Below are positions 12,851 to 20,729 of a DNA stretch of 64,000 nt, one piece after another; position 1 is the first letter of the stretch, and every line of letters starts with the position of its first letter. This DNA comes from Janibacter cremeus. GTDB taxonomy: Bacteria > Actinomycetota > Actinomycetes > Actinomycetales > Dermatophilaceae. The notes under the pieces were generated by a model, which saw nothing but the letters and a program-made list of their open reading frames with translations, did no database searches and was not told the DNA's origin. The DNA is taken from assembly GCF_013409205.1 (NCBI RefSeq), contig NZ_JACCAE010000001.1, positions 1-64,000 on the forward strand, written 5' to 3'. Made by a program: the position numbers and the translations under genes.

Positions 12851-13674
12851 GTCCGACGCTGTCCCACGGGCGCCTGCCGGAGGCCTTCATGACCGCCGGA
12901 GGTGCCTCCTTCACGGAGTTCGTCGGGAGGCACGAGCCGCAGCTGCTGCCCGGCCGGCGTCCGTTACCCAGCACGCCGGCGCTGGAGGCGCCCCACGGCA
13001 CGACGATCGTCAGCCTGGCCTGGCCCGAGGGTGTCCTGATGGCGGGTGACCGACGCGCCACGTTGGGCAATGTCATCGCCAACCGGGACATGGACAAGGT
13101 CTTCGCCGCCGACGACCTCTCGCTCGTCGGCATCGCCGGCACGGCGGGGGTGGCGATCGAGATGGTGCGGTTGTTCCAGGTCGAGCTGGAGCACTACGAG
13201 AAGATCGAGGGCACGCATATGTCCCTCGAGGGCAAGGCCAACCGCTTGGCCGCGATGCTGCGCAGCAACCTCGGCCTGGCGATGCAGGGGCTGGCCGTCG
13301 TCCCGGCCTTCGGCGGGTACGACGCCGTGGCCGGCACCGGTCGGATCTTCTCCTACGACGTGACCGGGGGGTGCTACGAGGAGCACCGCCACCACAGCGT
13401 CGGTTCGGGAGCGGCCTTCGCGCGTGGTGCGTTGAAGAAGCTCTGGCGTCCCGACATGGGGCGTGACGAGGCGGTGCGCGTCGCCGTCGAAGCGCTCTAC
13501 GACGCCGCCGACGACGACTCCGCGACCGGGGGACCGGACGTGCACCGACGCATCTGGCCGACCGTCGGCATGGTGGGTGCCGACGGGGTGACTTTCCTGG
13601 ACGAGGTGGTCCTCGAGGGCGCGGTCGCGACCGTGCTGGAGACCCGCCGCGACAACCCGGGAGGTGCCCGGTGA
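12847..13674 (+). CDS. prcB: 20S proteasome beta subunit PrcB
   Basis: This 275-residue catalytic subunit has a propeptide of 51 residues that is cut after Gly51 to expose the nucleophile Thr52 (sequence HGTTIVSL). The catalytic Asp/Lys context follows in GDRRAT. The mature chain is about 224 residues, normal for actinobacterial beta subunits. It starts with GTG inside the pup stop and ends with its TGA inside the prcA start, so pup, prcB and prcA are linked by two successive four-base overlaps. It assembles with PrcA into the 28-subunit core. Confidence 0.97.
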   Translation: MSPTLSHGRLPEAFMTAGGASFTEFVGRHEPQLLPGRRPLPSTPALEAPHGTTIVSLAWPEGVLMAGDRRATLGNVIANRDMDKVFAADDLSLVGIAGTAGVAIEMVRLFQVELEHYEKIEGTHMSLEGKANRLAAMLRSNLGLAMQGLAVVPAFGGYDAVAGTGRIFSYDVTGGCYEEHRHHSVGSGAAFARGALKKLWRPDMGRDEAVRVAVEALYDAADDDSATGGPDVHRRIWPTVGMVGADGVTFLDEVVLEGAVATVLETRRDNPGGAR

Positions 13675-14366
13675 GCCAACCCCCCTTCTACGTCTCACCC
13701 GAGCAGGTGATGAAGGACCGGGCGGACTTCGCCCGGGCCGGGATCGCCCGCGGTCGCTCGGTCGTGGTCCTCGCCTACGACGGGGGCATCCTCTTCGTCG
13801 CCGACAACCCGAGCAGCCGGTCGCTGAACAAGGTCAGCGAGATCTACGACCGCCTCGGCTTCGCTGCGGTCGGCAAGTACAACGAGTTCGAGAACCTCCG
13901 CGTCGCCGGTATCCGCTACGCCGACCTGCGCGGCTACTCCTACGACCGTTCCGACGTCACCGCACGGGGTCTGGCCAATGCCTACGCCCAGACCCTGGGC
14001 ACGGTCTTCACCGAGGACCAGAAGCCCTACGAGGTCGAGATCGTGGTCGCCGAGGTCGGGGGCAGTCCCGAGCGCGACCGGATCTACCGACTGACCTACG
14101 ACGGGTCCGTCTCCGACGAGGCCGGGTGCGTGGTCATCGGCGGTGCCAGCGAGCAGCTCAACGAGACGTTGCGCTCCCGCTGGCACAACGGGATGTCGCT
14201 GACCGAGGCGTTCGACGTGGCCGTGGAGGTGCTCTCCATCCACGGCGAAGGGGAGGGGACGGGCCCGCGGATCCCGCTCGATGCACTCGAGGTCGCCGTG
14301 CTCGAGCGTGACCGGCCGCGCCGGTGCTTCCGCCGGCTCACCGGGCCGGCCCTGCGCGAGGGTTAG
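13671..14366 (+). CDS. prcA: 20S proteasome alpha subunit PrcA
   Basis: This 231-residue non-catalytic subunit forms the outer rings and gate of the proteasome. The N-terminal gate segment and H0 helix ([22 protein letters not shown]) are followed by the standard proteasome fold. There is no propeptide and no catalytic Thr. Its outer-ring pockets receive the GQYL tail of the ATPase. GTG start, GTGA overlap with prcB. pafA follows nine bases after its stop. Confidence 0.97.
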   Translation: MSQPPFYVSPEQVMKDRADFARAGIARGRSVVVLAYDGGILFVADNPSSRSLNKVSEIYDRLGFAAVGKYNEFENLRVAGIRYADLRGYSYDRSDVTARGLANAYAQTLGTVFTEDQKPYEVEIVVAEVGGSPERDRIYRLTYDGSVSDEAGCVVIGGASEQLNETLRSRWHNGMSLTEAFDVAVEVLSIHGEGEGTGPRIPLDALEVAVLERDRPRRCFRRLTGPALREG

Positions 14367-14375
14367 CCTGCACAC

Positions 14376-15746
14376 GTGGAGCGACGCATCTTCGGCATCG
14401 AGACCGAGTTCGGGATCACGGCCGTCACCGACGGGCATCGACGACTGACGCCGGACGAGGTCGCCCGGTACCTCTTCCGCAAGGTGGTCACCTGGGGGCG
14501 GTCGAGCAATGTCTTCCTGCCCAATGGCTCCCGGCTCTACCTCGACGTCGGCAGCCACCCCGAGTACGCCACTGCCGAGTGCGACGACCTGCGCACGCTC
14601 ATCGCCCACGACCGGGCGGGGGAGCGAATCGTGCAGGATCTCGTCGAGGACGCCCAGGCGCGACTGGCGCAGGAGGGCGTCGCCGGTGACATCTACGTCT
14701 TCAAGAACAACGTCGACTCCGCCGGCAACTCCTACGGCTGCCACGAGAACTTCCTCGTCGCGCGCACGGACAACTTCGCCGCGGTGACCGAGGGTCTGCT
14801 GCCCTTCCTCATCACCCGCCAGATGATCGCCGGCACCGGCAAGCTGATGCAGGGCACCCGGGGAACCACCTTCTCGGTGAGCCAGCGGGCCGACCACATC
14901 TGGGAGGGCGTCTCCTCGGCGACCACCCGATCGCGGCCGATCATCAACACCCGCGACGAGCCGCACGCCGATGCCGAGCTCTACCGACGCATGCACGTCA
15001 TCGTCGGCGACTCGACGATGACCGAGACCACGACGCTGCTGAAGGTCGGGTCGGCCCACCTCGTGCTGCGCATGCTCGAGGACGGCGTCGCCATGCCGGA
15101 CATGACCCTGGAGAACCCGATCCGGGCGATCCGCGACATCAGCCTCGACCGGACGGGGCGCACTCCGGTGGCCCTGGCCGACGGCCGCCGGATGAGCGCG
15201 CTGGAGATCCAGGTCGAGTACCTGGCCAGGGCCACCGAGTACGCCGCGCGCGAGGGCATCGACGACGACCTGACCACGCAGGTCCTCGACCTGTGGGAAC
15301 GCACGTTGCAGGCCGTCGAGACCGACGATCTCTCGCTCGTCGACACGGAGATCGACTGGGTGATCAAGTACCGCCTGCTCGATGCGTACGCCACCCGGCA
15401 CGGGCTCGACCTGGACGACCCGCGACTGGCCCAGCTCGATCTCGCCTACCACGACATCGACCCGGCTCGGGGCGTGCACCACGTGCTCCAGCGGGCCGGA
15501 CGGATCGCGCGGGTCGTCACGGACGAGGAGATCGTGGCGGCCATGGACACCCCGCCGCAGACGACGCGTGCCAAGCTGCGCGGGGACTTCGTGCGCACCG
15601 CGCGGGAGCACTCACGCGACGTCACGGTCGACTGGGTGCACCTGAAGGTCAACGACGAGGCGCAGCGCACCGTGCTGTGCAAGGATCCCTTCCGTAGTGT
15701 CGACGAACGGGTCCAGCGACTCATCGACATGATGGTCGGCACATAG
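14376..15746 (+). CDS. pafA: Pup--protein ligase PafA
   Basis: This 456-residue ligase phosphorylates the C-terminal Glu of Pup with ATP and joins it to substrate lysines. The N-terminal [11 protein letters not shown] motif carries the Mg/ATP-binding glutamates; [12 protein letters not shown] and [13 protein letters not shown] are family signatures shared with Dop. Length matches PafA (about 450), and the Dop-specific loop is absent. GTG start directly after prcA. It ends the tightly packed dop-pup-prcB-prcA-pafA block. Confidence 0.97.
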   Translation: MERRIFGIETEFGITAVTDGHRRLTPDEVARYLFRKVVTWGRSSNVFLPNGSRLYLDVGSHPEYATAECDDLRTLIAHDRAGERIVQDLVEDAQARLAQEGVAGDIYVFKNNVDSAGNSYGCHENFLVARTDNFAAVTEGLLPFLITRQMIAGTGKLMQGTRGTTFSVSQRADHIWEGVSSATTRSRPIINTRDEPHADAELYRRMHVIVGDSTMTETTTLLKVGSAHLVLRMLEDGVAMPDMTLENPIRAIRDISLDRTGRTPVALADGRRMSALEIQVEYLARATEYAAREGIDDDLTTQVLDLWERTLQAVETDDLSLVDTEIDWVIKYRLLDAYATRHGLDLDDPRLAQLDLAYHDIDPARGVHHVLQRAGRIARVVTDEEIVAAMDTPPQTTRAKLRGDFVRTAREHSRDVTVDWVHLKVNDEAQRTVLCKDPFRSVDERVQRLIDMMVGT

Positions 15747-15770
15747 CGGCCGATGCACACCCTTGGGTCA

Positions 15771-15804
15771 GCGGACACCCAGAATCGCTGGTTAGGGTGT
15801 CCGC
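15771..15804. repeat. 10-bp perfect inverted repeat between pafA and the FKBP lipoprotein gene
   Basis: GCGGACACCC at 15771-15780 and its exact reverse complement at 15795-15804 flank a 14-base spacer. It starts 25 bases after the pafA stop and ends 35 bases before the preferred start of the lipoprotein gene. There is no T-run after it, so it is either a weak terminator for the proteasome transcript or an operator for the isomerase gene. Confidence 0.5.
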
Positions 15805-15838
15805 GGACCATTTCCTACACCCATCGATGAGGTTGATC

Positions 15839-16876
15839 GTGCCGAAGGCCCGTCCCCGCTTGACCACCGCCGTTGCGGCATCGCTCGCATCGCTGATGCT
15901 GCTGACCGCCTGTGGCGGTGACTCCGAGAGCGACTCGTCGGACAAGGGGTCCAGCGAGTCGGCGTCCGACTCCAAGGACGCGACGCCCACCCTCGCGGAG
16001 CCGAAGGAGGAGGACCTCGACAAGGTCGAGGAGATCGAGGTCACCCAGGCCGAGGGCAAGAAGGGCCCCTCCGTGGAGCTGCCCGAGAAGCCGCTCGAGG
16101 TCTCCCAGACCACCCGCACGATCCTGGACGAGGGCGACGGCAAGGACCTGCCGGACGACGCCTACGCCACGGTCGACCTCGCGATGTTCTCTGCCAAGGA
16201 CGGCAAGGCCATCGACGGTTCGGAGACGTACACCAGCTCGCCGATCGTCCTCGACCTGGGCAACAAGCAGTCCCTGCCCGGGCTCGTCAAGGCCATCAAG
16301 AGCCAGCCGATCGGATCCAGCGGCGTCGCCGTGCTCACGCCCGAGGACCTCTTCGGAGAGGAGGGCGCCCCGCAGCTGGGCATCGACGGCAAGGACAACC
16401 TCGTTCTCGTCTACGACGTGCGTGGCCAGCTTCCGACGAAGGCGCAGGGCAAGGAGGTCGAGCCGCAGGCCGGTCTGCCGAAGGTCGACTGGAAGCCGGA
16501 CGCACCCGCCGACATCACCGTCCCCAAGGGCGAGGACCCGCCGAAGAAGCTCGTCGTGGAGAAGCTCATCGAGGGTGACGGCGAGAAGATCAAGAAGGAC
16601 GACTACGTCTATGTCTCCTACACCGGTGTGACCTGGGAGGACGGCAAGGTCTTCGACTCGTCCATGAAGGACGGACGCGGCCCGTTCGCCTTCCCGGTCG
16701 GCCAGAACGCCGTCATCCCCGGCTGGGACAAGGCCGTGGAGGGCGCGAAGGTCGGTGACCGCCTGCTCGTGGTGGTCCCGCCGAAGGAGGGCTACGGCAA
16801 GGAGGGCACTCCGGACGGGTCGATCGAGGGCGGCTCCACGCTCGTCTTCACCGTCGACGTCCTCGGCGCTCCCTGA
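15839..16876 (+). CDS. secreted FKBP-type peptidyl-prolyl isomerase lipoprotein
   Basis: A lipoprotein of about 345 residues. A basic N-terminus (PKARPR) and hydrophobic stretch lead to the lipobox LLTAC, followed by a Ser/Asp/Glu-rich linker. A first, degenerate FKBP-like region spans about 95-200. The second, canonical FKBP domain (about 250-345) has VSYTGVTWEDGKVFDSS, VIPGWDKAVEG and GYG. It should catalyse proline isomerisation of exported proteins at the outer membrane face. The GTG at 15839 has GAGG six bases upstream; ATG at 15827 and GTG at 15797 are in frame and possible. It sits between pafA and a second FKBP gene. Confidence 0.88.
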   Translation: MPKARPRLTTAVAASLASLMLLTACGGDSESDSSDKGSSESASDSKDATPTLAEPKEEDLDKVEEIEVTQAEGKKGPSVELPEKPLEVSQTTRTILDEGDGKDLPDDAYATVDLAMFSAKDGKAIDGSETYTSSPIVLDLGNKQSLPGLVKAIKSQPIGSSGVAVLTPEDLFGEEGAPQLGIDGKDNLVLVYDVRGQLPTKAQGKEVEPQAGLPKVDWKPDAPADITVPKGEDPPKKLVVEKLIEGDGEKIKKDDYVYVSYTGVTWEDGKVFDSSMKDGRGPFAFPVGQNAVIPGWDKAVEGAKVGDRLLVVVPPKEGYGKEGTPDGSIEGGSTLVFTVDVLGAP

Positions 16877-16907
16877 GGTCTCAAGGCATCGCCCGCAGTG
16901 CGGGCCC

Positions 16908-16935
16908 GCACCTCAACCACCGGTGGCTGAGGTGC
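16908..16935. repeat. palindromic intergenic element, REP-like or terminator
   Basis: GCACCTCAACCACC is followed directly by GGTGGCTGAGGTGC, a 14-bp inverted repeat with one G-T type mismatch and no loop beyond the CCGG centre. A smaller hairpin (GCCCGC-AGT-GCGGGC, 16891-16905) precedes it. It lies in the gap after the lipoprotein gene. Such GCACCTCA-containing palindromes resemble intergenic repeats of other high-GC actinobacteria; a terminator role is also possible. Confidence 0.5.
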
Positions 16936-16968
16936 GCAGGCCGTCCGCGGCCGTAGCCTCGAAGCCAC

Positions 16969-16995
16969 GACCACCCCGACCACCCCGACCACCCC
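16969..16995. repeat. three tandem copies of GACCACCCC
   Basis: Three exact 9-bp direct repeats lie just upstream of the ribosome site of the cytosolic FKBP gene, followed by a partial fourth (GACACC). They fall in the likely 5' untranslated region. Copy number could vary by slippage and alter spacing of upstream signals; no function is shown. Confidence 0.7.
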
Positions 16996-17013
16996 GACAC
17001 CAAGGAGATCCAC

Positions 17014-17400
17014 ATGCCGTTCGACCCGAACACCACCAAGCCGGAGATCGACTTCCCCGGTGACACCCCACCCAGCGACCTCGTCGTCGAGGACATCGCC
17101 GTCGGCGACGGCGCAGAGGTGACCCCCGGCTCGCCGATCCAGGCGCACTACGTCGGCGTCGCCCACTCGACCGGCGAGGAGTTCGACGCCTCCTGGAACC
17201 GTGGCGCGCCGCTGGCCTTCACCGCCGGCGTCGGGCAGGTCATCCAGGGCTGGGACCAGGGCCTGATCGGCATGAAGGAAGGTGGTCGACGCAGGATCAC
17301 CATCCCTCCCCACCTCGGGTACGGCGACCAGGGCGCCGGCAACGTCATCAAGGGCGGCGAAACCCTGATCTTCGTCGTCGACCTGGTGAAGGCCGGCTGA
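17014..17400 (+). CDS. cytosolic FKBP-type peptidyl-prolyl cis-trans isomerase
   Basis: A single-domain FKBP of 128 residues with the active-site residues in AHYVGVAHSTGEEFDASW, VIQGWDQGLIGMKEGG and HLGYGDQGAG. There is no signal peptide, so it acts in the cytosol, unlike the lipoprotein encoded just upstream. A strong AAGGAG precedes the ATG. FKBP genes between pafA and pafBC occur in other Micrococcales. It ends in a strong hairpin. Confidence 0.94.
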   Translation: MPFDPNTTKPEIDFPGDTPPSDLVVEDIAVGDGAEVTPGSPIQAHYVGVAHSTGEEFDASWNRGAPLAFTAGVGQVIQGWDQGLIGMKEGGRRRITIPPHLGYGDQGAGNVIKGGETLIFVVDLVKAG

Positions 17401-17436
17401 GGACCTGACACACCCGGCCGGATGACGGTCGACGAC

Positions 17437-17475
17437 GGGCCGCGGCGATCAGGACACGTTCCTGCGCCGCGGCCC
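17437..17475 (+). terminator. hairpin terminator after the FKBP gene
   Basis: GGGCCGCGGCG (17437-17447) pairs perfectly with CGCCGCGGCCC (17465-17475) across a 17-base loop, and flanking TCGACG/CGTCGA can extend the stem. It lies 36 bases after the FKBP stop and 55 before the pafB start, so it probably separates the two transcripts. Confidence 0.7.
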
Positions 17476-17530
17476 TTCGCGTCGACGAGCACCCCGGCAG
17501 GTTAGCCTCGCCGTGACGAAGGGAGCGGAT

Positions 17531-18520
17531 GTGGCGGCACCCAACACACCCAAGGCCAAGGCCGAGCGCCTGCTGAACCTGACGATGAGCCTGTTGTCAT
17601 CTCGGATCCCCCTGCCCAAGCAGCGGATCCGTCAGCTGGTCGAGGCCTACCGCAGCGTCGAGTCCGACGAGGCCTTCGACCGCATGTTCGAGCGGGACAA
17701 GGACGACCTGCGCGCCATGGGGATCCCGCTGGTCACCGAGGAGATCGGGGTCTTCGAGGACGAGCTGGGCTACCGGATCGACCGTCGGGACTACGACCTG
17801 CCGCCGATCGAGCTCACTGCGCAGGAACTGGCGGTGGTGGGCCTCGCGAGCCGCGCGTGGGCGCACGCGGCGATGGCCGGGACGGCTGCGACGGCGTGGC
17901 GCAAGGTCGCTGCCGGTGACGAGCTGAGCGAGGACCCCTTCATCGGCCTGGAGCCGCACCTCGGCAGTGGCGAGAGTGCCTTCGAGCCGCTCAAGGACGC
18001 CGTCCTGACGGCGGCCACCGTCCGCTTCGACTATGCCCGCGCGGGGGAGGGGAAGCCCGGTCCCCGACACGTCGAGCCCTGGTACCTGACTGCATGGCAC
18101 GGCCGGTGGTACCTCGTCGGTCACGACCTCGACCGGGCGGCGTCGCGCGTCTTCCGGCTCTCGCGCGTGACCTCCACGGTGACCACCACGGGTGAGTCGG
18201 CCACACAGGTCGTGCCCGAGGACCTCGACCCCGTCTCGATGATCGCGGCGACCGACGGCAGGGAACCACCCTCGAGCGCTGCTGTGCTGCGGGTCCGTGT
18301 CGGGACCGGGCACGTGCTGCGCCGTCGCGCCACTGCCGTGGCCGACATCGACGAGCAGTGGGACCGGGTCGACGTCGACCACGGTGACCCGACCGCCTTC
18401 GCCGCCGAGATCGCCAGCCACGGCCCCGACGTCGTCGTCGAGGAGCCCACTGCGCTGCGCGCTGCCGTCATCGACCGGCTCGAGGCCGTCGTCAGCGCAC
18501 ACCAGGAGGCCCCGGCATGA
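17531..18520 (+). CDS. pafB: WYL-domain transcriptional regulator PafB
   Basis: A regulator of about 329 residues with an N-terminal winged helix-turn-helix (about 8-75) and a central WYL domain (EPWYLTAWHGRWYLVGHDLDR). PafB with PafC activates the RecA/LexA-independent DNA damage response in mycobacteria. The GTG at 17531 is preferred because GGGAG lies six bases upstream; a GTG 18 bases earlier is in frame. It overlaps pafC by four bases (ATGA). No enzymatic link to pupylation is needed to explain the linkage, but neighbourhood with pafA is conserved. Confidence 0.93.
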   Translation: MAAPNTPKAKAERLLNLTMSLLSSRIPLPKQRIRQLVEAYRSVESDEAFDRMFERDKDDLRAMGIPLVTEEIGVFEDELGYRIDRRDYDLPPIELTAQELAVVGLASRAWAHAAMAGTAATAWRKVAAGDELSEDPFIGLEPHLGSGESAFEPLKDAVLTAATVRFDYARAGEGKPGPRHVEPWYLTAWHGRWYLVGHDLDRAASRVFRLSRVTSTVTTTGESATQVVPEDLDPVSMIAATDGREPPSSAAVLRVRVGTGHVLRRRATAVADIDEQWDRVDVDHGDPTAFAAEIASHGPDVVVEEPTALRAAVIDRLEAVVSAHQEAPA

Positions 18521-19476
18521 CCCGCCAGCCCGTGGAATCGGCCACCAACCGTGTCGAGCGTCTGCTGACGATGGTCCCCTGGCTCGCCAGCCGCCAGGGG
18601 ATCGAGATCGAGCGCGCCGCGGCGGGACTCGGCATCACCGAGAAGCAGTTGCGCGCCGATCTCGACCTGCTCTTCATGTGCGGGTACGGACCGATGCCGG
18701 ACGAGCTCATCGAAGCCAGCTACGAGGGTGGACGCGTCTTTGTCAGCAACGCGGACGCGATCTCCCGCCCCCTTCGCCTGACCGTCGACGAGGCCACCTC
18801 GCTCATCGTCGGCCTGCGCTCCCTGGCCGCATCCGGCGCGGGGGAGTCCAGCGCCGTGGAGCGCGCCCTGAGCAAGCTCGAGGGTGCGGCCGGGGCCATC
18901 CCTGGCGTCGACCGCGTCCTCGTCGTCGAGGACGACACGCAGGCGGGTCACGTGCTCGCGGACCTGCGTGACGCCCTGGCCGCCGGCCGTCGGGTGCACC
19001 TGGGCTACCACGTGCCCAGCCGGGATGAGCGCACCGAGCGCGACGTGGACCCGATGCGACTGGCCCGGGTCGAGGGGCACTGGTACCTCGAGGGCTGGTG
19101 CCACCGTGCCCGGGACCTGCGCCTCTTCCGGATCGACCGCATCGAGGCAGTCGACGTCCTCGACGTGCCCGCCGACCCACCCGAGGGGCTCGCCGGCCGC
19201 GACCTGCGTACCGGCGTCTACCAAGGTGGCGCCGAGGACGTGGCGGTCCTGGTGCGTCTGGCACCGGGCGCGCACTGGGTCGCCGAGTACTACCCGGTCA
19301 CCGATCGCACGCCGGACGGTGATCACCTCCTGGTGACCATGCCCTCGAGCACCGAGGGGTTCATGCAGCGTCTCGTGCTGCGTCTGGGAGGCGGCGTCGA
19401 GGTCCTCGAGCCCGCGTCGCTGCGGTCCTCCGTGGCCGCACACGCCCGGTCCGCACTGGCTGCGTACCGGACCTGA
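18517..19476 (+). CDS. pafC: WYL-domain transcriptional regulator PafC
   Basis: A 319-residue partner and paralogue of PafB. It has an N-terminal winged helix (about 10-70) and a WYL domain with [20 protein letters not shown], whose basic and aromatic residues are proposed to sense single-stranded DNA or another nucleic acid ligand. It forms a heterodimer with PafB to activate DNA repair genes. Its ATG overlaps the pafB stop, ensuring matched synthesis. Confidence 0.94.
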   Translation: MTRQPVESATNRVERLLTMVPWLASRQGIEIERAAAGLGITEKQLRADLDLLFMCGYGPMPDELIEASYEGGRVFVSNADAISRPLRLTVDEATSLIVGLRSLAASGAGESSAVERALSKLEGAAGAIPGVDRVLVVEDDTQAGHVLADLRDALAAGRRVHLGYHVPSRDERTERDVDPMRLARVEGHWYLEGWCHRARDLRLFRIDRIEAVDVLDVPADPPEGLAGRDLRTGVYQGGAEDVAVLVRLAPGAHWVAEYYPVTDRTPDGDHLLVTMPSSTEGFMQRLVLRLGGGVEVLEPASLRSSVAAHARSALAAYRT

Positions 19477-19547
19477 GAACCGTGCAGGGCGACGAAACCC
19501 CGAGTCGTACACTGGTGAGCAAACGTACCAACGCGAAAGGTGCCGTC

Positions 19548-19820
19548 ATGCCCAGTCTGGGTCCCATGGAGATCGTCCTCATCCTGGTCGTCATCCTCCT
19601 GCTCTTCGGCTTCAAGAAGCTGCCCGATGCTGCGCGCAGCCTCGGCAAGTCGGCCCGCGTCTTCAAGGCCGAGGTCAGCGAGATGAAGGAAGAGGACCGC
19701 CAGCGTGAGGCGGAGAAGTCCGCCCGTGACTCCGGCACGGTCGAGTCGACCACGACCGAGCGCTCGCCCGCCGACGACGCGAAGCCGCGCACGGACAACG
19801 AGTCCGGCCCGGGTGCCTGA
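19548..19820 (+). CDS. tatA: Sec-independent translocase subunit TatA
   Basis: A 90-residue protein with one N-terminal membrane helix ([20 protein letters not shown]), the conserved FG hinge, an amphipathic helix ([17 protein letters not shown]) and a charged tail. TatA oligomers form the passage for folded proteins carrying twin-arginine signals. AAAGG precedes the ATG. A TACACT hexamer at 19508-19513 could be a -10 element. tatC follows at once. Confidence 0.94.
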   Translation: MPSLGPMEIVLILVVILLLFGFKKLPDAARSLGKSARVFKAEVSEMKEEDRQREAEKSARDSGTVESTTTERSPADDAKPRTDNESGPGA

Positions 19821-19845
19821 CTCGCCCCCTTCGTCCACGCAACGC

Positions 19846-20706
19846 ATGGCCCGACGTGACCGCATGCCCAAGGACCCCGAAGGGCGGATGCCACTCAAGG
19901 CGCACCTCCTGGAGTTCCGCAACCGGTTGATGGTCGCGGCCTCCGCGGTCATCGTCGGGGCGATCCTCGGGTGGGTGCTCTACGACGGGGTCACGATCGG
20001 CGGCTTCACCTACGCCGGGGTCTACGAGCAGCTGACGCAGCCCTTCGACCAGTACAAGGCGTCCAACCCGGAGAGCGCCGCTGCCCTGCTCAACTACGGC
20101 AACGCCACCTCCGCGTTCACCACGCAGCTGGGGATCTCGATCTTCACCGGTGTCATCATCTCCAGCCCGATCTGGGTGTGGCAGATCTGGGCCTTCATCC
20201 TCCCCGGGCTGACCCGCCGCGAGAAGCGGATGTCCCTCGGTGTCTTCTTCACGGCGATCCCCCTCTTCCTCACCGGGTGCTTCTTCGCCTACGTCACCCT
20301 GCCGAAGGCCCTGATCATTCTCTTCGGTTTCACCCCGGACGACGGCAAGTCGAGCAACATCCAGCAGGCGAGCGACTACTTCACCTTCGTCACCCGCTTC
20401 ATCCTCGCCTTCGGGCTGGCGTGGCTGCTGCCCGTCTTCCTCATCGGGCTCGTGTCGATCGGTGTCCTCTCCGGCCGGACCCTGCTGAAGTCCTGGCGGG
20501 TGGCCATCCTGCTGATCTTCATCGCGTCGGCGATCATCACCCCGACCCCGGACCCGTTCACGATGTTCCTGCTCGCGGGCCCCCTGTGCGTGCTGTACTT
20601 CATCGCCATCGGGATCGCGCTGCTGATCGACCGGCGACGAGTCGAGCGCGGCGACGAGCCCGACTGGTCGCACCTGTCGGACGACGAGGCCTCACCACTG
20701 ACGTGA
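19846..20706 (+). CDS. tatC: Sec-independent translocase subunit TatC
   Basis: A multi-spanning receptor of about 286 residues that recognises twin-arginine signal peptides. The conserved N-terminal segment EGRMPLKAHLLEFRNRL and the FILPGLTRREKR loop are characteristic, and six membrane segments are visible. The ATG at 19846 is preferred; a GTG at 19813 overlapping the tatA stop would add 11 residues. No tatB is present, as in many actinobacteria where it lies elsewhere. Confidence 0.95.
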   Translation: MARRDRMPKDPEGRMPLKAHLLEFRNRLMVAASAVIVGAILGWVLYDGVTIGGFTYAGVYEQLTQPFDQYKASNPESAAALLNYGNATSAFTTQLGISIFTGVIISSPIWVWQIWAFILPGLTRREKRMSLGVFFTAIPLFLTGCFFAYVTLPKALIILFGFTPDDGKSSNIQQASDYFTFVTRFILAFGLAWLLPVFLIGLVSIGVLSGRTLLKSWRVAILLIFIASAIITPTPDPFTMFLLAGPLCVLYFIAIGIALLIDRRRVERGDEPDWSHLSDDEASPLT

Positions 20707-20729
20707 TCGTTCTGGCATAGCGTGGGGAC

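Noticed and set aside
13695..15611. 638-codon minus-strand open frame
   Set aside because: It runs across pafA and prcA, which are certain; the frame is a GC-driven shadow.
16960..17000. CRISPR-like tandem repeats
   Set aside because: Nine-base units without spacers are a simple tandem repeat, not a CRISPR array.
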